Part shown: one piece after another, positions 28,409 to 36,870 of the stretch
Numbering within the stretch: the first letter of the stretch is position 1
Layout of the letters: every line of letters begins with the position of its first letter
Origin: JAUVUV01 sp964548275
Lineage (GTDB): Bacteria; Gemmatimonadota; Glassbacteria; GWA2-58-10
DNA: 64,000 nt
NCBI GenBank assembly: GCA_964548275.1
Contig: CAZJQI010000011.1
Location: 16,721 to 80,720 of the forward strand
Direction of reading: 5' to 3'
The notes under the pieces: generated by a model
What the model was told of the DNA's origin: nothing
Seen by the model: only the letters and a program-made list of their open reading frames with translations
Database searches by the model: none
Position numbers and translations under genes: made by a program

Positions 28409-29551
28409 GTGTTCGGAATCGTTCTTACAGTCTCTGTTACATTGATGCACCTTTACGTCTTCTGGCGCGCCAGCTCGGTACCGTTTCTAAAACGCCACGT
28501 GCCCCGAAAACTCCTCATCGGGGCAGGCATTGCCCTATGGGCGGTTTTTTATTTCGGCCGCGTTTACGGTCACGGCGGCGCGGGCACCCTTGCCATAACG
28601 CTGGAGTTTTTCGGCATGAACTGGATGGCCGTGCTGTTTCTGACCTCCGTCTCCCTTCTTGCCATGGACCTGGTTACCGGGTTCGGCTTTCTCCTGCCCA
28701 GGCTGGCGCCTTCGCTGCGAGGCCTGGCCCTGGCTGCCGGTGGGATGCTTTCTGTGATCGCACTCGTGCAGGGTCTGCGGCCGCCGGTGGTCCAAAACTA
28801 TGAGGTGTCCCTCTCCGGCCTTCCCGATGAAATGGATGGCACAGTGATCGTTGCCATGGCCGACCTGCACCTCGGCTCGCTTTTGGGCAAGCGGTGGCTG
28901 GAGGCACGCGTGGCCCAGGTCCAGGCGCAGCAGCCCGACTTTGTGTTCCTGCTAGGAGATATTTTCGAAGGACACGGCATCTCCCCAGGGAAGCTGCTTC
29001 CGGTATTTCGCCGCCTTTCTGCTCCTCTGGGTCTCTGGGCCGTCCTTGGCAACCACGAGTTTTACGGTCGTAACAACTCGAGCACGACCCTGTTTCAGAA
29101 AGCCGGCTTCCAGGTGCTGCGCAACTCCTGGGCCGAAATCCGACCCGGCCTTGTCCTGGCAGGCGTGGACAATCTCAGATCCAGACGATATTCCGGTCAG
29201 GGCAGCGATCCCATCTCGAAGGCATTAGCGGGTCGACCTCCGGGTGCAACCGTCTTTCTTTCCCATAAATCGTGGCAGGCTGACAGAGCAGCGGACGCTG
29301 GCGTAGGTCTGATGCTTTGCGGCCACACTCATGGAGGACAAATCTGGCCCTTCGACTATCTGGTCCAACACAGCTACCCGCTGCTTGAGGGACGGTATGA
29401 GGTGCGCGGCATGACAGTCATCGTCTGCCGCGGTACGGGCACTTGGGGACCGCGCATGCGCCTTTGGTATCCCGGCGAGATCCTCCGTGTGACCCTGCAC
29501 GGGAAGGGAAAACGGGACATAACTGAAGGAAACGAGCCTGGACACAGATAA
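28409..29551 (+). CDS. Membrane-anchored metallophosphoesterase (YaeI/YkuE-like)
   Basis: A 380-residue protein with about four hydrophobic segments in the first 120 residues followed by a calcineurin-like phosphoesterase domain. Metal motifs in order: ADLHLGS, LGDIFEGHG, GNHEFY, SHKSW and CGHTHGGQ. Relatives such as YkuE and YaeI act on membrane lipids such as UDP-diacylglucosamine or phospholipid-like substrates; the substrate here is unknown. The GTG at 28409 follows GGGAGGG. The gene lies inside a segment bounded by two copies of the GH36 gene's 3' end, so it may have arrived by insertion or been left by a deletion within a tandem duplication. Confidence 0.83.
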   Translation: MFGIVLTVSVTLMHLYVFWRASSVPFLKRHVPRKLLIGAGIALWAVFYFGRVYGHGGAGTLAITLEFFGMNWMAVLFLTSVSLLAMDLVTGFGFLLPRLAPSLRGLALAAGGMLSVIALVQGLRPPVVQNYEVSLSGLPDEMDGTVIVAMADLHLGSLLGKRWLEARVAQVQAQQPDFVFLLGDIFEGHGISPGKLLPVFRRLSAPLGLWAVLGNHEFYGRNNSSTTLFQKAGFQVLRNSWAEIRPGLVLAGVDNLRSRRYSGQGSDPISKALAGRPPGATVFLSHKSWQADRAADAGVGLMLCGHTHGGQIWPFDYLVQHSYPLLEGRYEVRGMTVIVCRGTGTWGPRMRLWYPGEILRVTLHGKGKRDITEGNEPGHR

Positions 29552-29656
29552 AGGGGACAATCATGACATTTTGACATCCTTCCCGAGTTATTCCCGGTAT
29601 GGAGCCTGGCTAGGATTTGACCAGCAGAGTGCATAATAAATTACTGAACAAGCTTG

Positions 29657-29889
29657 CGAGAACGCCGGATAGGAATGCACGTTCGAAAAGCATCTGCTCA
29701 TTCGAGCCACACCCCTTCCCTGAGAAAAACTGACACAGCAAAGACATAAAGCGCAAAGGCCCGGGGAAGGAATCAGGAGACCCACCCGGAGGCGATATCG
29801 AAAAAAGATGAATACACATTTGATTTAGTATTGGAGTAACCGGGAGAGTATATTATAATTAATTAATAAGGATGGAGTTTGTGGAAAAC
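29657..29889. repeat. Direct repeat copy 2, with a degenerate GH36 gene tail
   Basis: The second copy of the block at 27959-28150. Reading the same frame gives ENAG, a TAG stop at 29670, then ECTFEKHLLIRATPLP and the original stop at 29721-29723. This is the duplicated C-terminus of the GH36-like protein with a nonsense codon. Downstream similarity continues to GGATGGAGTTTGTGGAAAAC, with an extra ~40 bases in the middle. Confidence 0.8.
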
Positions 29890-29978
29890 TCAAGCAGTGG
29901 TATGCGTCTTCTAAATCGGGGTGGCAAAGGCGAAAAAAGTATAGCAAACAGTTTACAATCAACAGTGTTTGTTTGGGG

Positions 29979-29999
29979 TTTTATACAGTCTGTATAAAA
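29979..29999. promoter_or_regulatory. Perfect 21-base palindrome, possible operator
   Basis: Arms TTTTATACAG and CTGTATAAAA around a single T. It lies about 195 bases upstream of the dockerin protein gene in an AT-rich region, with no T-run pattern that would make it a terminator. A dimeric repressor site is possible. A second, shorter palindrome (CCATAT and ATATGG around TTG) is at 30144-30158, just before the gene. Confidence 0.5.
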
Positions 30000-30193
30000 T
30001 TCCACTGCAATTTTTGTAAAATGTCACAACAGATTGTTATATGTCATCTTATGTGATTTTCTTAAGACTTTTTGTGAGGTATTACATAGCTGTATTTGCC
30101 ATGTAAAGGTTATTATCACAGTTCCGTATAAGCCATAGTTAGGCCATATTTGATATGGGGAATATCGGTATAATCTTTTCAAGGAGTTTTAGG

Positions 30194-33100
30194 ATGCGTA
30201 AAGCCGTAATGCTACTCACTCTCTCCTGCTTGGTGATCTTCTCCATATCGACTATTTCCTTCTCCCAAGTCCAACCTGAGGTGGAATCCACCTACCGGGG
30301 CGATATTAACGAAGACGGCCAGGTAAACATCTTCGACCTGCTGGCGCTGCTGAAAGTGCTGGGCGGCGAGCAGCAGACCGAGCGGCAGAGGCAGATAGCC
30401 AACGTGAATGCCTCCGAGGATGGTAAAGTAGATATCTTTGACCTGCTGTCGCTGCTGAAGGTTTTGGGCGGAGCGGAGCCGGAGATTATATACTGGGGGC
30501 CGGCTATTGTAAGTCTTAGCTGGACGATTGCTGCGGTGGGAGACACCCTTGTCGCTTACCTGGAAAATATCGATGAAACAATCACAGTGGCTGATATCAA
30601 GGCCCAGATAAACGAACAGGACGTTGAAATCCTCTCTTTTACCCACGACAGCGTGGGGATAGTTATACCGCAATGGTTTGCTGGAGGACAGTTGAGACTC
30701 GTAGTTGCCGATGATACTACCAACTCTGTGCTTACTCTGCTCTATATCCCCGGAGTTGTGAACAGCGCATCCGACAATGGCACCGGCAGTCTTCACCATG
30801 CAATTACGAATGCTTCATCTGGAGATACTATTACCTTCGATATATCTGTTTTTCCACCGGCCAGCCCGGATACCATCGTCCTTGTAACGCCGCTGCCGGG
30901 GCTTGATCAGGGTAGTATGGTGATCGACGCGAGCGATGCGGGAGTTGTCATTGACGGGAGCATGATTTCAGAGCCGGAAGCCTATGGCATTTCCATCGCT
31001 TCGAGCAACAACGTCATTCGCGGACTCCATATCAAGGACTTTTCCAGTGCAGGTATCGCTCTGCATAGCGGCGCCCAGAAGAATACCATTGGCGGTGACC
31101 GAAAAATTGGTGATGGTCCCTCAGGTCAGAGCAACATAATTACCTGCACCGGCTACTTTGGTTTTGGTAACGTTGGTATTTTGGGCAATGGTACTTCCTA
31201 CAATACCATCCAGGGTAACTTCATCGGCACCGATGTAGGTGGTACGACTCGACAGGGGATGTTCAATCATAGTATTTTAATTAAAGGTGAAGGGGCCGAC
31301 AATAATCTGGTAGAGGGCAATCTGATTGGCGGTTACCGGGTGAGCGGCGTCTCCATAAGCAGCGTGAGTGATGGTTACAACACAATTCGCAACAATTTTA
31401 TCGGCACCGACACGAGTGGAGTGATACAAATATCCCACAGCCGTTGGTACGGAGTTTCCATAGACAACTCCGGCTACAATGTAATCGGTCCATCCAATGT
31501 AATTGCCCACAACGAAAAATCCGGTATCATCATACAGGGCGAGGAATCGGTGGGTAACCGTATCACTCAGAACAGCATTTACAATAACGGCACGCTGGGC
31601 ATTGAGCTTGCTGATGGCGGCAATGCACGATTAGCCGTCCCGGCACTTTTAGACTTTGATAAGCTGGCCGCTACGGTGTCGGGTGTGGCATGCGCCAATT
31701 GCACAGTCGAGGTCTTTTCTGATAGTGCCGACCAGGGAGAAATCTATGAAGGGCAGACAACAGCCGACTCCACCGGTTTCTTCACATTCACCGGGGGGGA
31801 GTCTTTCACTCAATCCCACTTGACGGCGACGGCTACAGATACAAATGGCAATACAAGCCGGTTCTCGGTGTTCACACCGGACGTCCCCAGCAGAAATGCG
31901 ATCCTTCAAGAGGGCAATAATCTGCAGAAAATCCTGCTTCAGTCCAAGCGATCAGAAGAACTTGCCGATAACCGTATCGGCATATTGTGGGACGCCGTCG
32001 GGCCCGGCAATAATGCGAGCGATCAGCCCATCCTCCGGGATGAGTGGAATGAGAGGATGGTCTTTGACCTGGGATTTAAACATGCCAGTTTGGCTTTTAA
32101 TGCTATAGAATTGCCGGCAAGATGGGACTGGCCGGAGCTCACCATTTCCCAGAAGCAGGATTTCCATGTCACCAATCTGGCTGATCACGGAGTGACGATC
32201 TGGTTGAACCTAACATTCTGGGATACGGCAAACCATCCCGATGGATGGGAAGAGCCGGAAGGATACTCCCGATTCCAAACCGAGGAAGAAATTCAGCGGT
32301 ACCTGGAATATGTGCAATTCATGGTTCGCCATTTTAAAGACCGCATCCAGTATTATGAATTATGGAATGAACCCGACAATGGAGGTTTCCTGGTACAGTA
32401 CATCAAGGTGGAGGACTATATTAATCTCGTCAAGCGAGTGGCGCCGGTCATACATCAGGAATATCCGGAGGCAAAAGTCGTGATCCCTAGTGTCTCTGGT
32501 CTGCAATATAACAAGGATTATGTGTTCAGTCTTGTCAACTCGGAAGAGATTATGCCGCTGGTGGATGTTATCTCCTGGCATCCTTTTTTCAACTCCACAC
32601 CGGCGGACGATCATACCAGAGATTACTGGTATGACTATCCAGGTATTGTACAGGCAATCAAGGACACCGCTAACTCCAACGGATTCAAAGGAGAATTTCA
32701 AGGGCACTCAATGAGCTGGTGGACGATAGACCCTTCCGCTCCAGAGTCCTTCGGAAAGGCCGATCGTCAGACGATGAAGTACCAGCTACGGGGCGTCATG
32801 ATGCACCTGGGCATGGATATGAACGCGGGACTCGGCACGCCGGGTTACGAAAACACGCTCACCTTCACCTCGATTAAAAACCTGTGCACCTTGATGGCCG
32901 GAGTCACGACTGACAGTCTCGCCTTACAAATCGAGAGCGATGCGGACTCTCTCAGGAGTTACAGCTTTTCCCTGCCGGATGGCGGTAAGATGATCGCCCT
33001 ATGGACAGACGGGGTCGCGGAGGATTACGACCCTGGTGTGCCAGCCACGCTGACGCTCCCCTGGCAATCGGCTCAGAGTGTGAAGGGGATTGATGTATTA

Positions 33101-33208
33101 AATGGTTATGAGCAACAATTGATCTCGAGTGTTGAAGATGGCAATCTTGTCATTCGCGGGTTTCTGGTTAAGGATTATCCGATCTTCATTCAAGCGAGTC
33201 AACTGTGA
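30194..33208 (+). CDS. Secreted dockerin / beta-helix / glycoside hydrolase multidomain protein
   Basis: A 1004-residue exported protein (signal peptide to about residue 26). Residues ~35-100 hold a type I dockerin-like pair: GDINEDGQVNIFDLLALLKV and ANVNASEDGKVDIFDLLSLL, each with the calcium-loop pattern. Residues ~220-480 form a right-handed parallel beta-helix (repeats such as NNVIRGLHI, NTIGGD, NTIQGNFIGT). Residues ~600-920 look like a TIM barrel of the clan A type (GH39/GH5-like): YYELWNEPDNGGF holds the acid/base Glu, and GFKGEFQGHS could hold the nucleophile. AGGAG before the ATG at 30194 fixes the start over 30155. An N-terminal dockerin on a glycan-active protein suggests assembly on a cohesin scaffold, but none is visible here. 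Confidence 0.75.
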   Translation: MRKAVMLLTLSCLVIFSISTISFSQVQPEVESTYRGDINEDGQVNIFDLLALLKVLGGEQQTERQRQIANVNASEDGKVDIFDLLSLLKVLGGAEPEIIYWGPAIVSLSWTIAAVGDTLVAYLENIDETITVADIKAQINEQDVEILSFTHDSVGIVIPQWFAGGQLRLVVADDTTNSVLTLLYIPGVVNSASDNGTGSLHHAITNASSGDTITFDISVFPPASPDTIVLVTPLPGLDQGSMVIDASDAGVVIDGSMISEPEAYGISIASSNNVIRGLHIKDFSSAGIALHSGAQKNTIGGDRKIGDGPSGQSNIITCTGYFGFGNVGILGNGTSYNTIQGNFIGTDVGGTTRQGMFNHSILIKGEGADNNLVEGNLIGGYRVSGVSISSVSDGYNTIRNNFIGTDTSGVIQISHSRWYGVSIDNSGYNVIGPSNVIAHNEKSGIIIQGEESVGNRITQNSIYNNGTLGIELADGGNARLAVPALLDFDKLAATVSGVACANCTVEVFSDSADQGEIYEGQTTADSTGFFTFTGGESFTQSHLTATATDTNGNTSRFSVFTPDVPSRNAILQEGNNLQKILLQSKRSEELADNRIGILWDAVGPGNNASDQPILRDEWNERMVFDLGFKHASLAFNAIELPARWDWPELTISQKQDFHVTNLADHGVTIWLNLTFWDTANHPDGWEEPEGYSRFQTEEEIQRYLEYVQFMVRHFKDRIQYYELWNEPDNGGFLVQYIKVEDYINLVKRVAPVIHQEYPEAKVVIPSVSGLQYNKDYVFSLVNSEEIMPLVDVISWHPFFNSTPADDHTRDYWYDYPGIVQAIKDTANSNGFKGEFQGHSMSWWTIDPSAPESFGKADRQTMKYQLRGVMMHLGMDMNAGLGTPGYENTLTFTSIKNLCTLMAGVTTDSLALQIESDADSLRSYSFSLPDGGKMIALWTDGVAEDYDPGVPATLTLPWQSAQSVKGIDVLNGYEQQLISSVEDGNLVIRGFLVKDYPIFIQASQL

Positions 33209-33407
33209 GTACCATATCCGAACTCGATTAAAGTCCTTTTAAAGGAGTGTTCAGACTCCGATTTTCAGGAAACAGGTGGGATTCTTGTCGGCTACTACAC
33301 TCCAGAGCACGATTGTACCATATTGACCTCTTTAAGTGGACCTCCAGAGGATTCAGTTTTAAATGATAAGAAAAATTCAGTTTGAATGGATTAGCAACCA
33401 GTAAGAC
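33209..33407. other. Intergenic region before the integron cassette
   Basis: No gene is supported. The short minus-strand open frame at 33228-33422 has no recognisable product. The sequence style, with a run of short inverted motifs around 33245-33350, could be the end of a decayed insertion sequence, but I cannot assign a family. Confidence 0.3.
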
Positions 33408-33470
33408 GCCTAACCAGCGCATGAAGTCAGACCGGGCTATGCCCGGCTGCTTATGCGCAGGCCGTTAGCC
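33408..33470 (+). repeat. Integron attC recombination site 1
   Basis: It begins with GCCTAAC (33408-33414) and ends with GTTAGCC (33464-33470), the R'' and R' core sites. Inside, GCGCATGAAG pairs with CTTATGCGC leaving one extrahelical G, the classic attC feature, and ACCGGG/GCCCGG form the upper stem. Total length is 63 bases. The cassette boundary is after G33464. The following gene's ATG lies 15 bases beyond the site, as in true cassettes. Confidence 0.85.
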
Positions 33471-33484
33471 ATCAAAAATAAATT

Positions 33485-34234
33485 ATGAGCTTAGATGAGA
33501 ACGCATCGGCTCTAGGCCGATTACTTGAAGAGCTTTCCTGGGTCGGTAAGACAATCAGTAATTATCGCAATGGTGGGCGTGGTTACGAAAATGTTCTTAC
33601 TGCCGAGGTACTACAGGCGCTAGACTTTCTTCCGCGTCAAGCTTTCTTAGGCTCGGTTGTCGGCGCTTCTCATGGCGCTCCGGAAACACGCGACGCTTTG
33701 CGAAATGAGATAGAGGATGCAGAAACAAAACTGCTGCCTGGTAATTTTTATCTCATTTCGGGTGCAGAGCGACACACAGATGGTCTTCCGGTTCAACCGG
33801 ATGGTCTGATTACAACGCCAAGCTGCTACGTACTGCTTGAAGCAAAGCGAATTCGCTCAAGCTCCTTCCAAGCCGAACAGTTGGCCCGTGAGTATGTTCT
33901 ACTTATGAGGGATGTTGGCGGAAGGGCGCCCCTACTTTGGTTATTGCTGGGCTCGGAACCACCGGTGAAGGTTCAAGGACACGGAAAATTAAAGCTTGAA
34001 GAAGCAATTGCTCTACATATTGATTCGGTGTTAGACAGAACTGAAGATTTTGATCTAAGTAAGCATGAACTAATCGCGGCGATTCCAGCTGTTGTATCAT
34101 GGATCACGTGGCATGAAGTGCATAAGGTTGTATCTGAACAAATACAGTCATTCGATAATGCTGTGCCGTCAGTGCAAGCCGCGATAGAGCGCTTGGCTGG
34201 CGCTGTTATTCGTGCAATTGAATGGCATTCATAG
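33485..34234 (+). CDS. Integron cassette protein with PD-(D/E)XK nuclease-like motif
   Basis: A 249-residue soluble protein of unrecognised family. The core reads QPDGLI (P105-D106), then after ten residues the strand YVLLEAK with E119 and K121, then QAEQLAREY. This is the pattern of the PD-(D/E)XK nuclease superfamily (P-D, E-x-K, then a Gln-Tyr helix). An N-terminal helix with E36 (GYENVLTAEVLQAL) fits the same fold. It has no Shine-Dalgarno sequence and starts 15 bases after attC site 1, typical of cassette genes. It could be a restriction- or defence-type nuclease; that is inference from the motif alone, and metal-site spacing should be confirmed by modelling. Complete, no frameshift. Confidence 0.7.
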   Translation: MSLDENASALGRLLEELSWVGKTISNYRNGGRGYENVLTAEVLQALDFLPRQAFLGSVVGASHGAPETRDALRNEIEDAETKLLPGNFYLISGAERHTDGLPVQPDGLITTPSCYVLLEAKRIRSSSFQAEQLAREYVLLMRDVGGRAPLLWLLLGSEPPVKVQGHGKLKLEEAIALHIDSVLDRTEDFDLSKHELIAAIPAVVSWITWHEVHKVVSEQIQSFDNAVPSVQAAIERLAGAVIRAIEWHS

Positions 34235-34326
34235 CATTAATGGCTAAAAAGGCGCTGTATTTGCCCGCCTCCGCTAACACTCCAGAGGCAAGTGAGATCT
34301 CCGTTAGCCTCCCTTCAAACCTCCTT

Positions 34327-34374
34327 TTCAGCGCCTCCTGCCTGGCCTTTTCGGCTATCTCCTTTTCAGCGGCT
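34327..34374. repeat. 48-base direct repeat, copy 1
   Basis: Starts TTCAGCGCCTCCTGC and ends TCAGCGGCT. It matches 34665-34712 in all but four positions. On the minus strand both copies encode a Lys/Glu/Ala-rich stretch (KEIAEKA), suggesting partial copies of one protein gene. Confidence 0.7.
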
Positions 34375-34478
34375 GAGCTTTGCCGTCAGGCATGCCGGAA
34401 CTTGAGCCAACCTGTTAAACTCACCGCTGTAAATGACTCAAAACCACCCTTTTCTCCTGTTAACTTGCAGAGTCAATC

Positions 34479-34524
34479 TTAACTTATGTTAACTCTAGAG
34501 CTCGAAGTTAACTTATGTTAACTC
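34479..34524. repeat. Tandem 17-base repeat containing GTTAAC
   Basis: TTAACTTATGTTAACTC occurs at 34479-34495 and 34508-34524. Each copy is itself a near-palindrome. Function unknown. Confidence 0.6.
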
Positions 34525-34577
34525 CAGCAGCCATAGAGAAATTCATTCGAGATCACCTGGCAGATGCAGACTAGTCC

Positions 34578-34638
34578 GCCCAACAAGGCGCACCCAGGCG
34601 ACTCGCGTAACTCGCGCCTGTTAGCTCAAACGTTAGCC
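34578..34638 (+). repeat. Integron attC recombination site 2
   Basis: It begins GCCCAAC (34578-34584) and ends GTTAGCC (34632-34638). The interior holds AGGCGACTCGCG and CGCGCCT, which can form the hairpin stem. Length 61 bases. With attC site 1 it delimits a cassette from 33465 to 34632 (1168 bases). The last seven bases are identical to those of site 1. Confidence 0.75.
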
Positions 34639-34651
34639 CCCATCACACCCC

Positions 34652-34760
34652 CCATTCCACTGCCTTCAGCGCCTCCTGCTCGGCCTTTTCGGCTATCTCC
34701 TTGCCAGCGGCTTTTTCTAAGGCCTTGATGGGCTGCTGCTTTAAAGACAGATCGGCTAAG
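34652..34760 (-). pseudogene. C-terminal fragment of an unknown coding sequence
   Basis: The minus strand reads ILADLSLKQQPIKALEKAAG, continues through KEIAEKAEQEALKAVEWGV and stops at 34652-34654, but has no start codon. It follows directly on the DUF3604 stop in another frame. It contains the second copy of the 48-base repeat (34665-34712). Probably a leftover of a cassette gene placed in reverse orientation. Confidence 0.4.
34665..34712. repeat. 48-base direct repeat, copy 2
   Basis: Second copy of the element at 34327-34374; the mismatches are two two-base changes. It follows attC site 2 by 26 bases. Confidence 0.7.
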
Positions 34761-34761
34761 A

Positions 34762-36870
34762 TTATTCTACACTTACCCAGACCGGACTGGACCAGGCCAT
34801 GTGCTCATCCTGCTGGACCACCCGCACGTAGTAAAAATCGGTCTCAGCGACCGGGCTGGCATCCGAAAGCTCCACTTTCATGCTTTTGCCGCTGCCCTTT
34901 TTCCTGAACCACTCCTCGTTGTTCTTGATAATCGCCAGGTACTTTATTTCGTCGGTACCCTCGACCTCGAGCTTGATTTTCCTTTTCGTGGCCTGAGCGC
35001 TGACTGCGATCTCGCTTCCCATTGGATACCCGTTCACGGAAAAATCCACAATAATCCTTGCGCCTGTGGTGCCATAAACCTGCCTGTCCCACAGCGCGTC
35101 GAATATCGCTTTCTTTGTCAGCTCAGGTGAATATGCGGCTGAAATCCCGGCGGTATTGGATTTGAAATGCCGCAGCCAGCTTCCGGTCCCGCCTCTGCCT
35201 GCGTGCTCGTCACCAGCGGCGATACATCCCAGTTTCAATCCTGCCTCCAGGGCCTGCTGGAAGGTGCGGTAGGTCGTATTGCCGAATCTGTAAGCTTTCT
35301 CCGGAGTAGCCGTATATTCTGAATTGCCCCACACCGAGTATATCTCGTCAAGCCGCACCACCGGCGAGTCCATATCATCCCAGCCGCCGCGGGCGTGGTT
35401 ATGCGGCACGGCAATCACTTTTTTCTCCCCGTAGGCGAGCAGCTTGTTCCATATCTCTTTTCTCGATCCGTATGCCGGCCGGCCTTCCACAGCCGGTTGG
35501 ATCACGTTTTCGTATTCAATCAGATCATCGACAAAATAAAAATTCACATGCCCGCCGCCCGGCATATCACCCGCCAGGCCCTCGAACCCGGAGAACGATA
35601 CGAACCTTCCCGTTTCGGTGAACTTTATCGCACTTTCCCGTATCTCTCTGAACACACCGTTGGCGTGGTCGCTGATACAGCAGTAATCCAGCGCGGCGAT
35701 ATCCCTGCAGAACCTGTTGTCATAATCGGGCGAGCCGATGCCGTCGGATTCGTAGCTGTGCACGTGAAGGTCTCCCCAGAAAATCTTTTTCCCACCCGGC
35801 TCAGCGGCTATCTTGATTGGATTGCTCTCCCCGGCTAACCCCTTTTGCTCATCCCTGACAACCAGCCTGTAAACACCGGGCTTGGAAATCTTTCCTCCGT
35901 CCTGAATCCTCACGAATAATTTATCCGACTCCTCCACCCGGCAGGAGGCGGGTAACTCAACGTCCGGGGATGACTCGAAAGCCAGTAGACCCTGATAAGT
36001 TTTCGATTCATTGCCGAGCCTGTCCACGGGCAGCACGTGCAGGTCGAACGGCTGGTTCACTTCAGTGATCGAGGGTACAGTGAATACAAGCCTTACCGCC
36101 TCGCCTCCGACCACGCGAAGAGCGGGCGGGTTTTCTAAGCAGTACATCTTTTCGGCGGCAGTATGAAGTCTGATCTGTTGTTTATCGAGATTCTTGGTCA
36201 TCTGCTCGAATTTCTCCCAGTCCACATTTTTGAGAACGAACGTGGTAAACTCGTGGTCCTGGGCGAAATAGGCAACCGAGGCTCCCGGCCCGCCGTAAGT
36301 CGTATCGCCGTAGAGCACGGTTATCTTATCTCCCGGCCCAAGAGGCTCGCTGGATATCCCGATATACAGGTTGGTGCCCTCGCTCTGTCTGGAATAATCC
36401 CTGATCGAGGTGTAAAGGATGAGCTCGGTTCCCGGGCTGGTGGTTCTGATTGAGGTCAAACCTGGGGAAAAAGATCTGGTGCGTTCCTCATTGTAGTTGT
36501 GAACCATACCTTTCGGGAAGCTTGGATAATGTAACAAAGGAGGATTGAAACCATAGGGGAAATAGATATTCAGTGCATCAGTCGTATCCAGGCCGGCCTC
36601 ACCGGCAGTATAGATTATCTCCCAGGTGCCGAAACTGCCGGCCACCACATCCTCGTTAGGGAGGATAACCGCGCTTCCGAGTTCAGGGCCGCCGAGAAAA
36701 GCAGGATATTTCTCTTCAGGCCCAATCCTTCGCAAGCTGTTCTTTCTTCCCAGCTCCTCATGATATCTGGCAAAGTAGGCGGTATTATCCTTTTTCTGAG
36801 CGATAAGTGCGGGAACTGAAACCAGGCTGATCAAAAAGGAGGCGATTAGAGAGTATCTTACCTTGGTCAT
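34762..36870 (-). CDS. Secreted DUF3604 domain protein
   Basis: A 702-residue exported protein (signal peptide residues ~1-24). The N-terminal ~350 residues are beta-rich, and residues ~360-620 form the DUF3604 (PF12228) region, related to PHP-type metal hydrolases. It begins FWGDLHVHSYESDG and continues with ISDHANG, VPHNHARGGWDD and AAGDEHAGRGG, so most likely binding metals through His/Asp. DUF3604 proteins occur in secreted polysaccharide-utilisation settings, but their reaction is not established. The ATG at 36870 follows AGGAT. Downstream, about 120 bases away, is integron attC site 2; no partner gene is adjacent. Confidence 0.8.
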   Translation of the reverse strand: MTKVRYSLIASFLISLVSVPALIAQKKDNTAYFARYHEELGRKNSLRRIGPEEKYPAFLGGPELGSAVILPNEDVVAGSFGTWEIIYTAGEAGLDTTDALNIYFPYGFNPPLLHYPSFPKGMVHNYNEERTRSFSPGLTSIRTTSPGTELILYTSIRDYSRQSEGTNLYIGISSEPLGPGDKITVLYGDTTYGGPGASVAYFAQDHEFTTFVLKNVDWEKFEQMTKNLDKQQIRLHTAAEKMYCLENPPALRVVGGEAVRLVFTVPSITEVNQPFDLHVLPVDRLGNESKTYQGLLAFESSPDVELPASCRVEESDKLFVRIQDGGKISKPGVYRLVVRDEQKGLAGESNPIKIAAEPGGKKIFWGDLHVHSYESDGIGSPDYDNRFCRDIAALDYCCISDHANGVFREIRESAIKFTETGRFVSFSGFEGLAGDMPGGGHVNFYFVDDLIEYENVIQPAVEGRPAYGSRKEIWNKLLAYGEKKVIAVPHNHARGGWDDMDSPVVRLDEIYSVWGNSEYTATPEKAYRFGNTTYRTFQQALEAGLKLGCIAAGDEHAGRGGTGSWLRHFKSNTAGISAAYSPELTKKAIFDALWDRQVYGTTGARIIVDFSVNGYPMGSEIAVSAQATKRKIKLEVEGTDEIKYLAIIKNNEEWFRKKGSGKSMKVELSDASPVAETDFYYVRVVQQDEHMAWSSPVWVSVE

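Larger units (their letters stand above)
34235..34577. other. Non-coding or decayed segment inside the cassette
   Basis: No intact gene. The minus strand of 34211-34385 reads as a startless fragment (..AEKEIAEKARQEALKRRFEG..), related to a second fragment at 34652-34760. A 17-base repeat with TTAACTTATGTTAAC occurs at 34479-34495 and 34508-34524. A short palindrome-flanked stretch (GCTAAC near 34273, GTTAGC near 34303) resembles an attC core but does not fold as one. Confidence 0.45.

Noticed and set aside
28140..28445. Intact small gene of 101 codons in the integrase remnant
   Set aside because: Its middle is clearly the broken IntI C-terminus; ends are unrelated and overlap the phosphoesterase start.
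33228..33422. Minus-strand frame and short motifs as an insertion sequence
   Set aside because: No transposase similarity or paired terminal repeats could be recognised; noted only as a possible decayed element.
34264..34310. A third attC site between the cassette gene and attC site 2
   Set aside because: GCTAAC and GTTAGC flank it, but the interior does not pair, it is too short, and the left core breaks the RYYYAAC rule.
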